From positions 372,001 to 436,000 of the forward strand of contig CAVQUX010000010.1 in the NCBI GenBank assembly GCA_963716925.1: a DNA stretch of 64,000 bases, written 5' to 3'. This DNA is from DAISKN01 sp963716925 (GTDB lineage: Bacteria; Acidobacteriota; Vicinamibacteria; Marinacidobacterales; SMYC01). The position numbers and the translations under genes were made by a program. Of the stretch, positions 15,985 through 25,069 are shown one piece after another; positions within the stretch are counted from its first letter, which is position 1, and the number at the start of each line of letters is the position of its first letter. Under the pieces are notes generated by a model. The model was given only the letters and a program-made list of their open reading frames with translations, did no database searches and was not told the DNA's origin.

Positions 15985-18135
15985 ATGGAGGGAGCGTCGA
16001 AGCCACAACTCGAGCCTGCGATTCGAAACGATCGCGAAGTGGCCGGACGTTTCCATGGCCTTACCACCGAGAACCTGATCGAGGCGTACCGCCTCATGCT
16101 GCTCTCGCGCAGGATCGACGACCGCGAGATCCAGCTCAAGCGACAGAACAAGGTCTTCTTCCAGATCAACGGCGTCGGCCACGAGGCGGTCCTGGTCGCC
16201 GCCGCGATGCACCTTCGTCCCGGACGCGACTGGTGCTTCGCCTACTATCGCGATCGCGCGCTCGCGCTCGCGCTCGGAATGACGGCGTTCGAGCAGCTCC
16301 TCGCGAGCGTGGGGGCCGGAGCCGATCCCGCGTCCGGGGGGCGGCAGATGCCGTCCCACTGGGGCCACAAGAACCTGAACCTGGTGACTCAGTCGAGCTG
16401 CGTCGCCACCCAGTTCCTCCACGCTGTCGGCGCGGGAATCGCCGGCCGCCGCCTCACGGACCCGTCGCAAGCGGGGCCGGCGCCCAAGTCCTCCCGAGAC
16501 GAGATCATCTATGTTTCCGGCGGCGACGGATCCACCAGTGAAGGCGAGTTCTGGGAATCGCTGAACAACGCCTGCCTGCACAAGGTCCCGGTGCTCTTTC
16601 TCATCGAGGACAACAACTACGCGATCTCCGTTCCCGTCGAGAAACAGACCGCGGGGGCGAGCATCTCGCGTCTGGTCCGGAGCTTTCCCGATCTCTTCGT
16701 CACCGAGTTCGACGGCTGCGACTTCGTCGAGAGCTACGCCCGCCTGAAAGACGCCATAGCCTACCTGCGGGCGGGGCGGGGTCCGGCGCTCGCGCACGCT
16801 CACGTCGTACGTCCCTACTCTCACTCGCTCTCCGACGACGAGCGACTCTACAAGACCGCCAAGGAGCGTGAGGAGGAAGCGAAGCGCGACCCCGTCGTGC
16901 GGATGCGGCAGCTGCTCCTCTCGGAGGGTCTCACCGACGAGCCTTCGCTCGTTTCGCTGGAGCAGGCGGTGCATCAGGAAGTCATGGAGGCCGCCGATCA
17001 GGCGCTCTCCATGCGCTGGCCCTCGAAGGAGACCTGGGGCGTCCACATGTACAGCCCGGCGGTCGATCCGACGTCGAAGAGCTTCGAGACCCAGCCCCAC
17101 AAGACGCCCGCTCCCGAGGGCACGATGGTGGATTTCCTCAACGCTTGTCTTCGAGACGAGATGAAGCGGGATTCGCGCATCGTCGTCTTCGGACAGGACG
17201 TCGCCGACGCGAGCCGCGAAGAGAACCTGGCCGAGGTCAAGGGCAAGGGCGGAGTCTTCAAGGTGACCCTCGGGCTCCAGCGCGAGTTCGGAAGCGGTCG
17301 CGTCTGGAACAGCACTCTCGCGGAGGCGAGCATCGTCGGTCTCGCCATCGGGGCCGCGGTCCGCGGTCTGAAGCCGGTGGTGGAGATACAGTTTCTCGAC
17401 TACATCTGGCCCGCGTTCATGCAGATTCGAAACGAGCTCGCGACCTTTCGCTGGCGATCGAACGGGGCGTTCAACGCTCCGGTTGTGATCCGGGTCCCCG
17501 TCGGCGGCTATCTGCGCGGCGGCGGCATCTATCACAGTCAGTCGGGGGAGGTTTTCTTCACGCACAACCCGGGGCTGCGGGTGGTCATGCCCTCGAACGC
17601 CCTCGACGCGAACGGCCTCCTTCGAACGGCGATCCGCTCCGACGACCCGGTGATCTTTCTCGAGCACAAACACCTTTATCGGCAGACCTACAACAAGGCG
17701 CCCTATCCCGGCCCCGACCATATGATTCCCTTCGGCAAGGCGCGCAAGGTGCGCGAAGGCGCGACTCTCACCCTGGTGACCTATGGAGCCATGGTGAATC
17801 GGAGTCTCGTCGCGGCGCAGAAGGCCGAGGCCCAGGGCATCTCCGTCGAGATCCTCGACCTGCGCTCGCTCGCACCGTACGACTGGAGCGCCATCGCCGA
17901 ATCGACGAAGAAGACCAGCCGGGTCCTCGTCGCTTACGAGGACGCGAGGAGCTTCGGCTACGGGGCGGAGATCGCGGCGCGGATCGCGGACGAGCTCTTC
18001 GATTTCCTCGACGCCCCCGTCCGGCGGCTGGCGGCGAAGGACAGCTGGGTGGCCTACAACCCCGACCTCGAGGACGCCATCCTCCCGCAGATCGCGGACA
18101 TCGAAGCCGCCATCCTCGAGCTCGCTCGCTACTGA
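15985..18135 (+). CDS. Fused alpha-beta E1 component of branched-chain 2-oxoacid dehydrogenase
   Basis: A 716-residue thiamine-diphosphate enzyme in which the usual two E1 subunits form one chain. The alpha part (about 1-360) has the ThDP motif SGGDGSTSEGEFWESLNNACLHKVPVLFLIEDNNYAIS, split here by normal loops, and RQMPSHWGHKNLNLV. The beta part (about 370-716) has VVFGQDVADASREENLAEVKGKGGVF, ASIVGLAIGAAVRGLKPVVEIQFLDY and DSWVAYNPDLEDAILP. It decarboxylates branched 2-oxoacids for the E2 lipoyl subunit, which is not in the window. The acyl-CoA dehydrogenase begins 3 bases downstream, so the pair probably serves Val/Leu/Ile breakdown. Confidence 0.93.
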   Translation: MEGASKPQLEPAIRNDREVAGRFHGLTTENLIEAYRLMLLSRRIDDREIQLKRQNKVFFQINGVGHEAVLVAAAMHLRPGRDWCFAYYRDRALALALGMTAFEQLLASVGAGADPASGGRQMPSHWGHKNLNLVTQSSCVATQFLHAVGAGIAGRRLTDPSQAGPAPKSSRDEIIYVSGGDGSTSEGEFWESLNNACLHKVPVLFLIEDNNYAISVPVEKQTAGASISRLVRSFPDLFVTEFDGCDFVESYARLKDAIAYLRAGRGPALAHAHVVRPYSHSLSDDERLYKTAKEREEEAKRDPVVRMRQLLLSEGLTDEPSLVSLEQAVHQEVMEAADQALSMRWPSKETWGVHMYSPAVDPTSKSFETQPHKTPAPEGTMVDFLNACLRDEMKRDSRIVVFGQDVADASREENLAEVKGKGGVFKVTLGLQREFGSGRVWNSTLAEASIVGLAIGAAVRGLKPVVEIQFLDYIWPAFMQIRNELATFRWRSNGAFNAPVVIRVPVGGYLRGGGIYHSQSGEVFFTHNPGLRVVMPSNALDANGLLRTAIRSDDPVIFLEHKHLYRQTYNKAPYPGPDHMIPFGKARKVREGATLTLVTYGAMVNRSLVAAQKAEAQGISVEILDLRSLAPYDWSAIAESTKKTSRVLVAYEDARSFGYGAEIAARIADELFDFLDAPVRRLAAKDSWVAYNPDLEDAILPQIADIEAAILELARY

Positions 18136-18138
18136 GCC

Positions 18139-19296
18139 ATGTCGTCGACCGCGATCCTGACCAAATTCTCCGAGGAAGAGGACATCTTCCGCGGATCGGT
18201 GCGGGAGTTCGCCAGGAACGAGATCGGGCCTCACGTCTCGCGGATGGACCGCGAGATGAAGATCGACCCCGCCCTGGTGAAGAAGCTCTTCGAGCTCGGA
18301 CTGATGGGAGTCGAGATCCCCGAGCGCCTCGGAGGCAGCGGCGCGACGTTCTTCATGTCGGTCCTCGCGGTGGAAGAGCTGTCCCGCGTCGACCCCTCCG
18401 TCGGGGTGATGGTCGACGTCCAGAACACGCTGGTGAACAACGCGCTCCTTCGATGGGGCACCGAAGAGCAGAAGACCAGGTACCTCTCGAAGCTCGCGAC
18501 GGACACCGTCGGCGCGTACGCGCTCTCCGAGCCCGATTCTGGAAGCGACGCCTTCGCGCTCTCGTGCCGGGCGGTTCTCGAGGGAGACGCCTATCGGCTC
18601 ACGGGCACCAAGTTCTGGATCACCAACGGCGGCGAGGCGGGGCTGTTCATCGTTTTCGCCACCGTCGAGCCGGACGCGGGTTACAAGGGCATCACCGCGT
18701 TTCTCGTCGAGCGCGGCTTCGAGGGCTTCACCGTCGGGAAGAAAGAGGACAAGCTCGGGATTCGCGCCTCGAGCACCACCGAGCTCATCCTTTCGGGCGC
18801 ACGCGTTCCCCGAGCCAACGTCCTCGGCGAGGTCGGCAAGGGGTACAAGATCGCGATCGAGACGCTGAATGAAGGTCGGATCGGGATCGGGGCCCAGATG
18901 ATCGGGGCCGCCTCCGGCGCCCTCGAGCACGCGATGGGCTACACCAAGCAGCGGAAGGCCTTCGGTCAGCCGATCGCCGAGTTCCAGGGGGTTCAGTTCC
19001 AGCTGGCGCAGGCGGCGACCGAGCTCGAGGCGGCGCGACTCCTGGTGTACAACGCCGCCCGGCTCCGCGACGCCGGGCAGCCGTTCCTGGTCGAGGCGGC
19101 GATGGCCAAGCTCTTCTCCTCACAGGTCGCGGAGCGCGTGACGTCTCAGGCGATCGAGCTCTACGGCGGCTACGGCTACACCAAGGACTTCCCCGTCGAG
19201 AAGTACTGGCGCGACGCGAAGATCGGCTCCATCTACGAAGGCACCAGCAACCTCCAGCTCCAGACCATCGCCAAGTACCTCCTCAAAGACAAGTAG
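18139..19296 (+). CDS. Acyl-CoA dehydrogenase (short/branched-chain type)
   Basis: A 385-residue FAD enzyme that makes the first double bond in acyl-CoA breakdown. Motifs: AYALSEPDSGSDAFAL, TGTKFWITNGGEAGLFIVFA, GIRASSTTELIL, ERIGIGAQMIG-type segment (NEGRIGIGAQMIG), RKAFGQPIAEFQGVQF, YGGYGYTKDFPVEKYWRDAKI and the catalytic Glu in IYEGTSNLQ. The overall pattern is closest to short/branched-chain (2-methylbutyryl-CoA) dehydrogenases. It is tightly coupled to the branched-chain 2-oxoacid dehydrogenase gene, which supports that substrate class. Electrons would go through ETF to the ETF-QO encoded at 38269-39915. Confidence 0.94.
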   Translation: MSSTAILTKFSEEEDIFRGSVREFARNEIGPHVSRMDREMKIDPALVKKLFELGLMGVEIPERLGGSGATFFMSVLAVEELSRVDPSVGVMVDVQNTLVNNALLRWGTEEQKTRYLSKLATDTVGAYALSEPDSGSDAFALSCRAVLEGDAYRLTGTKFWITNGGEAGLFIVFATVEPDAGYKGITAFLVERGFEGFTVGKKEDKLGIRASSTTELILSGARVPRANVLGEVGKGYKIAIETLNEGRIGIGAQMIGAASGALEHAMGYTKQRKAFGQPIAEFQGVQFQLAQAATELEAARLLVYNAARLRDAGQPFLVEAAMAKLFSSQVAERVTSQAIELYGGYGYTKDFPVEKYWRDAKIGSIYEGTSNLQLQTIAKYLLKDK

Positions 19297-19321
19297 GCGG
19301 CTGATGCAATACCTTTCAGCC

Positions 19322-19437
19322 GCCGCGAGCGGAGCGAGCCCGGCCGGGAGGAAGCGGCCGCTGCCTTTGGCATTTGGCCGCGGGACTCCGGCCGTCCTCC
19401 CCGCGCGAGGAGCGCGGGGAGCGAGCCGGGAGGCGAG
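19322..19437. repeat. GC-rich extragenic palindromic element
   Basis: The 150-base gap after the acyl-CoA dehydrogenase holds GCCGCGAGCGGAGCGAGC and a later block GTCCTCCCCGCGCGAGGAGC with GCGGGGAGCGAGC. These are the same modules as at 14499-14637, in inverted orientation. No gene is visible in it. Confidence 0.6.
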
Positions 19438-19446
19438 CACCAAGTA

Positions 19447-20865
19447 ATGCCCCACCACATGACGCCGGAGGAATTCCGGCGCTATGGAAAAGAGCTGGTC
19501 GACTGGATCGCCGACTACCAGGAGCGCATCGAGAGCTTCCCCGTTCTCTCCCGGGTCGAGCCGGGTGAGGTTCGAAGACGCCTCCCCGGAACTCCTCCGG
19601 AGACGGGAGAGAGCTTCGAAGCGATGATGCGCGACGTGGAGGAGATCGTTCTTCCGGGGATCACCCACTGGCAGTCGCCGAGCTTCTTCGCGTACTTCCC
19701 GTCGAACTCCTCCGGGCCCTCGATCCTCGGCGAGCTCCTCTCGGCCGGCCTCGGGATTCAAGGGATGATCTGGGCCACGAGCCCGGCGGCGACGGAGCTC
19801 GAGACCCACGTTCTCGACTGGCTCGTCGACATGCTCGGCCTTCCGCAGTTCTTCAAGTCGACCTCCGAGGGTGGCGGCGTCATCCAGGACACCGCCTCGA
19901 GCGCCGTCCTTTGCGCTCTTCTCGCGGCGCGCGAGCGCGCGACTTCGAACCGCTCGAACCAGGAGGGCTGCCGGGGCGACCTCGTCGCCTACACCTCGAC
20001 CCAGGCTCATTCCTCGATCGAGAAAGCGGCCAAGGTCGCGGGTATCGGAAGCGCGAACGTCCGGCTGGTTGCGGTCGACGAAAAATTCGCGATGTCGGCT
20101 TCCGCCCTCGAAGAGCGAGTTCGGGCCGACGTCGAATCCGGGCTCAAGCCCTTCTTCGTCACCGCGACGGTGGGTACGACCTCCTCCAACGCCATCGACC
20201 CGCTTCCCGCGATCGGGCGCATTTGCCGCGAGAACGGCCTGTGGCTCCACGTGGATGCGGCGATGTCGGGAACGGCGGCCCTCTGCCCGGAGCTCCGGCA
20301 CATCCAGGAGGGAGTCGAGCACGCGGACAGCTACTCCTTCAATCCCCACAAGTGGATGTTCACGAATTTCGACTGCGACTGCTTCTGGGTGAAGAGGAGG
20401 AAGGACCTCATCGACGCGCTCAGCATCCTTCCCGAGTACCTCCGGAACGAGGCCACCAGCTCCGGGGCGGTCATCGACTATCGCGACTGGCACGTTCCCC
20501 TGGGCCGCCGCTTCCGCGCCCTCAAGCTCTGGTTCGTGATTCGTCACTACGGAGTCGAGGGACTGCGGCATCATGTCCGGAGGCACGTGGAGCTCGCGCA
20601 GATGTTCGCTTCCTGGGTTCGGGAAGACGCCCGCTTCGAGCTCGCCGCTCCCGTCCCCCTCAACCTCGTCTGCTTCCGGCATCGCGGAGGCGATTCAGTG
20701 AACGAAGAGCTGCTGAAGAAGCTGAACGCGAGCGGGAAGCTGTACCTCACGCACACCAAGCTCGCGGACCGCTACACCCTCCGGATGTCCATCGGCCAGA
20801 CCCACACGGAGGAGCGCCACGTGCGCTCCGCCTGGGACATGATCCGGAGGGCCTCATCACCGTGA
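19447..20865 (+). CDS. PLP-dependent aromatic-L-amino-acid decarboxylase family protein
   Basis: A 472-residue group II decarboxylase. HWQSPSFFAYFPSNSS and WATSPAATELE form the substrate pocket region. QAHSSIEKAAKVAG holds the PLP-stacking His, HVDAAMSG the PLP Asp, and SFNPHKWMFTNFDC the Schiff-base Lys. VTATVGTTSSNAIDPL is a family hallmark. It would make an amine (tryptamine, tyramine or phenethylamine type) from an aromatic amino acid; the exact substrate cannot be told. ATG 19447 is used, and a second in-frame ATG at 19459 is equally possible. It stands alone after a repeat element and converges with the toxin gene. Confidence 0.93.
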   Translation: MPHHMTPEEFRRYGKELVDWIADYQERIESFPVLSRVEPGEVRRRLPGTPPETGESFEAMMRDVEEIVLPGITHWQSPSFFAYFPSNSSGPSILGELLSAGLGIQGMIWATSPAATELETHVLDWLVDMLGLPQFFKSTSEGGGVIQDTASSAVLCALLAARERATSNRSNQEGCRGDLVAYTSTQAHSSIEKAAKVAGIGSANVRLVAVDEKFAMSASALEERVRADVESGLKPFFVTATVGTTSSNAIDPLPAIGRICRENGLWLHVDAAMSGTAALCPELRHIQEGVEHADSYSFNPHKWMFTNFDCDCFWVKRRKDLIDALSILPEYLRNEATSSGAVIDYRDWHVPLGRRFRALKLWFVIRHYGVEGLRHHVRRHVELAQMFASWVREDARFELAAPVPLNLVCFRHRGGDSVNEELLKKLNASGKLYLTHTKLADRYTLRMSIGQTHTEERHVRSAWDMIRRASSP

Positions 20866-20868
20866 GGC

Positions 20869-21180
20869 TTATTCCAAAGCAGAACTGTCGAGAAGCCGCG
20901 CGCCGTGCAACACGCGCAGGACGTACACGACCTCGCCCTCAATCCGGAATATAGTGCGGTAGTTTCCGTGGATCAGGTGACGGTACTCGCGGCCGATCTC
21001 TTCGCTCTCGGGAATCACGGGACAGCGTTTTGGAGAGCGCGACAGAGTCCGAATCTGCCGGTCGATTTCGCGGAACCATTTCACCGCTCTTTGCCGTGAA
21101 TCCTGCGCGATGTAGTCGTATATACCGAGCACGTCTCGTTCGGCGACGCGAGTGATCTCAACCCGGTATCTTTTTTCCAC
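20869..21180 (-). CDS. ParE/RelE-family toxin
   Basis: A 103-residue basic protein with the ParE/RelE fold signature: VEITRVAERDVLGIYDYIAQD, RAVKWFREIDRQIRTLSRSPKRCP, then IGREYRHLIHGNYRTIFRIEGEVVYVLRVLHGAR. Such toxins inhibit gyrase or cleave mRNA on the ribosome; which one cannot be read here. It overlaps the antitoxin gene by 23 bases and is translated after it, the usual antitoxin-first order. The stop lies 4 bases from the convergent decarboxylase stop. Confidence 0.9.
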   Translation of the reverse strand: MEKRYRVEITRVAERDVLGIYDYIAQDSRQRAVKWFREIDRQIRTLSRSPKRCPVIPESEEIGREYRHLIHGNYRTIFRIEGEVVYVLRVLHGARLLDSSALE

Positions 21181-21442
21181 GCCCCCATTCCTTCAGGAAC
21201 GCCGCGGCTGGGCGAGTGCGACCCCGGCGTACGTCCTCCTCTCCCTCGGCGATAAGCGAGACGAGGTTCAATGCTCTCAACTTGTTCTCGTAGGTTTCAA
21301 CGTCGATTAGAACCGCATCCGCCTTTCCATTCACGGTAACCACCACCGGCCGGCCGGTTTCGCGGATCTGGTCCAGCACCGCACGGAGGTTTTTCTTGAG
21401 CTCCGAAACCGTCTTGATGTCTTCCGTAAGACTGATAGTCAT
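21158..21442 (-). CDS. Phd/YefM-family antitoxin
   Basis: A 94-residue antitoxin. The N-terminal DNA-binding Phd fold is seen in VSELKKNLRAVLDQIRETGRPVVVTVNGKADAVLIDVETYE. A charged C-terminal tail (EGEEDVRRGRTRPAAAFLKEW) would wrap the toxin. It autoregulates the pair by binding dyads at its promoter, and a good candidate operator lies just upstream. Confidence 0.9.
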   Translation of the reverse strand: MTISLTEDIKTVSELKKNLRAVLDQIRETGRPVVVTVNGKADAVLIDVETYENKLRALNLVSLIAEGEEDVRRGRTRPAAAFLKEWGRGKKIPG

Positions 21443-21451
21443 TCGGCCCCC

Positions 21452-21493
21452 TCGGTACCCTTTTTAGTACCCTAAAGAGTACTCTCTTCGGGG
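21452..21493 (-). promoter_or_regulatory. Candidate operator of the toxin-antitoxin module
   Basis: Directly upstream of the antitoxin start are three GTAC-centred half-sites (GGTACC at 21454-21459, AGTACC at 21466-21471, and the 10-base palindrome AGAGTACTCT at 21476-21485), spaced about one helical turn. The block is AT-rich compared with its surroundings. This fits Phd/YefM autoregulation. Confidence 0.5.
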
Positions 21494-21526
21494 CCAGACT
21501 GCAACTGGCGGGAGACCTAGCTACAT

Positions 21527-22075
21527 CTAGCGGATGCGTTCCTCCCGCTGGAGATACCAGAAAAGACCCGCGACCACCAGCGCGTGGGTGATCTTTCCCT
21601 CCCGCAGCAGGCGCGGCACTTCTCGTTGCGGGTGGAGGACTACCCGGATGTCTTCCGTTTCGTCGGGCATCACGTCTCCCACGAGCCGGGCGTTCTCCGC
21701 GAGGAACGTGTGGCAGCGATTCCCCTGGAGCGCGGGGTTGGGATGCACCACGCCCAGAGGTACGAGACGATCCGCCTCGTAGCCCGTCTCCTCGCGCATC
21801 TCCCGCGCCGCCGCCGCCGCCGGGTCGGGGTCCTCGGGATCAATCATTCCGCCTGGGATTTCGAGACTCGGAGCCTCGATGCCGTGCCGGTAGAGCTCAA
21901 TGAACACGATATCGCCCGTCTCCGTGACCGGAACGACGTTCACCCAGTCGACGGCGTCGAGGATGTAGAAGTCGTGGCGGGAGGAGCTCCCGGAGGCGCG
22001 CTCCTTGCTGTCCTGACGGAGGGAGAAGACCGGGGTCGCGGCGAGGATCTTACTACCGGTCGTTCGCCACGTCAC
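21527..22075 (-). CDS. NUDIX hydrolase, ADP-ribose pyrophosphatase-like
   Basis: A 182-residue protein. The NUDIX box appears as GGMIDPEDPDPAAAAAREMR followed by EETGY; it has two extra residues between the first Glu and the REMREE core. EIPGGMIDPE and VVHPNPALQGNRCHTFLAE are typical of ADP-sugar pyrophosphatases. I chose GTG 22075 because it overlaps the upstream kinase stop by four bases (GTGA). A longer start at 22135 would place 20 basic residues inside the kinase gene. Confidence 0.88.
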   Translation of the reverse strand: MTWRTTGSKILAATPVFSLRQDSKERASGSSSRHDFYILDAVDWVNVVPVTETGDIVFIELYRHGIEAPSLEIPGGMIDPEDPDPAAAAAREMREETGYEADRLVPLGVVHPNPALQGNRCHTFLAENARLVGDVMPDETEDIRVVLHPQREVPRLLREGKITHALVVAGLFWYLQREERIR

Positions 22076-24996
22076 TCCGATAAGCGCCTCCGCGCGTCGG
22101 CGACGCTCTCGAGCTCCCAGTCGGCGCTTCCCCATTGAGAAAGGTATGTCGAGAGCAGCCGGCGTCCTTCCGCTTTCCGGCCGCTCTCGAGCTTCAACCG
22201 GCCGAGGCGGTAGAGAGCCTGGGTATAGATCACCGGGTGGTCGACGCGCTCCGGCCCGCTCGCGAGAAGCTCCTCGAGAGCTTCGACGGCCTCCTTTTCG
22301 CGGCCCAACGCGAAATACGTCCGGACGAGCCCGTCCCGGATCGCCGCGCCGGAGCTCGAACAGGTCGTAGCCCAGTCGAGCATCAGCGATCCTTCGACCA
22401 GATCCTCGAAGATCGCGCGGGCTCGCTCGCCCTCTCCCGCGGCGAGCGCCATCTCCGCCTCGAGGGCGCGGACGTACACCCGCGCCGCGGCGCTGGTCTC
22501 CGCTGCGGGCAGCCGACGGAGCTTCGATAGATACCGGCCCGCCTGCTCGGCATCACCGTCGACGAGCGCCATTCGCCCGGCGTAGTAGAGACCGCGGAAG
22601 CTCTCCGGCTGGATCCCGAGCGCGCGCTCGACCTCGGCTCTCGCCGCACCCGTCTCGCCTCCGAGGAGATAGAGCTCCGCCAGGAGCTGCAGGGCGCTCG
22701 CGGGGACGCCCCCGCTCGCCCCTTCGTCCGTTCTAAGGCCGCTCGCCGTTCCCGCCCTTCGGTAGGACTCGACGGCCCCTTCGAACTCCCCAAGATAGGT
22801 CTGGAGCACGCCGCGGTTCCGAAGCGCCCACGCGCGGAGATGGTCCGCCCGCCACTCATCGGCGTCCTGGCCGGTCAAGCTTCGAGCCACCTCCCACCGG
22901 GAAGCCATGATCGCCGCCTGCGCCTGAAACAGCGGACCTTCGATCCAGGAGAAAGCCTGACCGAACCCGAGGGCCTCCTCCGGCTGGCCCTCGAAGGTCG
23001 CGAGAATCGAGCGAAGACCCTCGACTTTGTCCGGCCGGATGGACGACCAGCTGTCGAGGAGCGCACGCGCCCGATCGACGTTTCCCTGGAACGCGTAGCT
23101 CAGCGCGAGCCGATCGAAGACCTGGTGGAAGCGCGGGTCGAAGGCGAGAAGCCTTTCCATGAGCTCGATGGCGCGCGCAGGGTCCCCGTCGCGGAGAGAG
23201 TGCACGTAAATCTGGCTCAGGATGTAGAGCGCTTCCTTCTGCTCGGGCTCGCGCCCCAGCGCCTTTTCCAGAAGCGGAATCGCCTGCGAGTAGGCGCCGT
23301 CCTGGTACAGGGCGTTCGCCTCCACGACCTCCCTCAAGTGGGCGGGCGCCCTCTCGAGGCTCGCCGCCGCCCGCCGGGCGGCTTGATGGGCGACGGGACC
23401 GTCTCCGATCCAGCGCGCGGCCATGCTCAACCGGAACTGGGCGAGCGAGAACTCCGGATCCAGGCGCACCGCCTCCTGGAGCTCTTCGACGGCGGTCTCG
23501 AAATCCGACTCTTGAAGGGCCGTCTCCCCTTCGACGTACAGGCGGTAGGCTTCGACGGAATCCGTCGGCTCGCCGCTCACAGGGGCGCCAGTCGCTGAAG
23601 CCGAACCGTTCGCTCCCATTCGAAGGAGCTCCTCGCGGACTCCGGTCCCGAGCGATTGGGCGAGGACGAAGAGGTCCTCCGAGCTCGACACCTGGGCCCT
23701 TTCGGAGGAGAGCGAGCGCCCGCTGCGAACGTCCACGATTTCCGCGGACGCCATGATGCGGTCGCCGGCGACGGCAACCTGCCCTACGATCATCTTCGAA
23801 AGCGAGGCCTCTCTCGCGACCGCGGTTGCGTCCGAGCGGTCCAGATCTCCGGAGGCGATGCCGAGCCTCGTGGCCACGTCGTGAATTCTCTGGCGGCTCA
23901 CGACGGGGATCTCCGGCGAGGAAGCGATCTCGTACGTGACGAGCTCGGTGAGCATCCGGGCCGTCTTCCGGGAGTCGGCGGGATCGGACAGGTTCTCGAA
24001 GTAGAGGACCCCGACCGCGTCCCTGACGGGAGCGCTGCCGTCCCGATAGAGGAACAGCGCGACCGCGACGGCGGAGGCGGCGGCCGCGCCGAGCAGCAGC
24101 CAGGACCTCGATGCGGGTCGCCCCTTGAAGTACGCCGGAGCGCCCGCGGCGTCGGCGGATGGTCGGGCGGCACGTACGTCCCTCGCCAGATCCTCCATGT
24201 CCGGATAGCGCTCCGCTGCGTTCTTGCGCATCGCCCGGCCGACGACGCTCGCGAGCGCGGACGGCACGTCCGGCCGCAGTCTCTCGAGGGGCTCGGGCTC
24301 TCCGTGGAGAAGGTGATCCAGGACCTGCGCCGGCGTCGCTCCGCGGAACGCCGCGCGTCCGGAAAGGAGCTCGTAGAGAAGGCATCCGAAGGAGAACACG
24401 TCGCTCCGCCGGTCGACGGCTTCGCCGAGCGCCTGCTCCGGCGCCATGTAGGCGATGGTTCCGACGATCATTCCCGCCTGGGTGAGGCGGGCGAGAGTGT
24501 CGCCTTCGGAGGTGACCGCGAGGGGCATCTCCTTCGCGAGTCCGAAATCGAGGATCTTCGGGATTCCGAGGCTGGAGATGACGACGTTCGCCGGCTTCAG
24601 GTCGCGGTGGACGATTCCACGTCCGTGAGCGTGGGACAGCGCGGACGCGAGCTGGAGCCCGATCTCGAGAGCGCGCTCGACCGAGAGCGCCCCCTCGCGC
24701 TCGAGGAGAGCTTCGAGGTTCTCGCCCTCGACGTACTCGAAGGCGATGTAGTCGAGCCCGTCCTCCTCACCGATCTCGTGGATCGTGGTGATGTTCGGAT
24801 GATTCAGGCGCGAGCAGGAACGGGCTTCGCTCAGGAAGCGCTCTCGAAATCCGGGCGACGACGCGAGAGAAGGCGAGAGAACCTTCAGGGCGACTTCGCG
24901 CGAAAGCCGGGGGTCATGCGCGAGGTAAACCGCGCCCATCCCCCCGCGTCCGAGCAGTCGCTCCAGGCGGTAAGGGCCGAGGTTCTGTCTGTCCAT
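22072..24996 (-). CDS. Ser/Thr protein kinase with transmembrane segment and TPR repeats
   Basis: A 974-residue PknB-type kinase. The catalytic domain (about 8-275) has LLGRGGMGAVYLA, the ATP-binding Lys in VALKVLSPS, HGRGIVHRDLKPANVVI, KILDFGLAKEM and GTIAYMAPEQALGE. A membrane segment follows at about 300-320. The outer part has a TolB-N-like region (VGVLYFENLSDPADSRKTARM, then RQRIHDVATRLG) and at least eight TPR-like repeats to the C-terminus. All kinase catalytic residues are present. This architecture is common in Acidobacteriota and is thought to sense envelope or protein partners. It is coupled by a four-base overlap to the NUDIX gene. Confidence 0.94.
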   Translation of the reverse strand: MDRQNLGPYRLERLLGRGGMGAVYLAHDPRLSREVALKVLSPSLASSPGFRERFLSEARSCSRLNHPNITTIHEIGEEDGLDYIAFEYVEGENLEALLEREGALSVERALEIGLQLASALSHAHGRGIVHRDLKPANVVISSLGIPKILDFGLAKEMPLAVTSEGDTLARLTQAGMIVGTIAYMAPEQALGEAVDRRSDVFSFGCLLYELLSGRAAFRGATPAQVLDHLLHGEPEPLERLRPDVPSALASVVGRAMRKNAAERYPDMEDLARDVRAARPSADAAGAPAYFKGRPASRSWLLLGAAAASAVAVALFLYRDGSAPVRDAVGVLYFENLSDPADSRKTARMLTELVTYEIASSPEIPVVSRQRIHDVATRLGIASGDLDRSDATAVAREASLSKMIVGQVAVAGDRIMASAEIVDVRSGRSLSSERAQVSSSEDLFVLAQSLGTGVREELLRMGANGSASATGAPVSGEPTDSVEAYRLYVEGETALQESDFETAVEELQEAVRLDPEFSLAQFRLSMAARWIGDGPVAHQAARRAAASLERAPAHLREVVEANALYQDGAYSQAIPLLEKALGREPEQKEALYILSQIYVHSLRDGDPARAIELMERLLAFDPRFHQVFDRLALSYAFQGNVDRARALLDSWSSIRPDKVEGLRSILATFEGQPEEALGFGQAFSWIEGPLFQAQAAIMASRWEVARSLTGQDADEWRADHLRAWALRNRGVLQTYLGEFEGAVESYRRAGTASGLRTDEGASGGVPASALQLLAELYLLGGETGAARAEVERALGIQPESFRGLYYAGRMALVDGDAEQAGRYLSKLRRLPAAETSAAARVYVRALEAEMALAAGEGERARAIFEDLVEGSLMLDWATTCSSSGAAIRDGLVRTYFALGREKEAVEALEELLASGPERVDHPVIYTQALYRLGRLKLESGRKAEGRRLLSTYLSQWGSADWELESVADARRRLSE

Positions 24997-25069
24997 CCGC
25001 GGCCAATCCTCCTCGACCGCTTCGGAACTCTCCGTGGGGCAAGCATATCATCCTTTGCCAGCCCGGACT

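Noticed and set aside
15958..18930. A 990-codon open frame on the minus strand opposite the E1 and acyl-CoA dehydrogenase genes
   Set aside because: The plus strand encodes two clear enzymes there; the minus frame shows no family motif.
19311..19446. The GC-rich gap as an intrinsic terminator of the acyl-CoA dehydrogenase operon
   Set aside because: The dyads lack a following T-tract and match the dispersed repeat family better.
20869..21493. The ParE/Phd pair as sign of a plasmid or genomic island
   Set aside because: There are no integrase, att site, IS or composition changes nearby; such modules are common on chromosomes.
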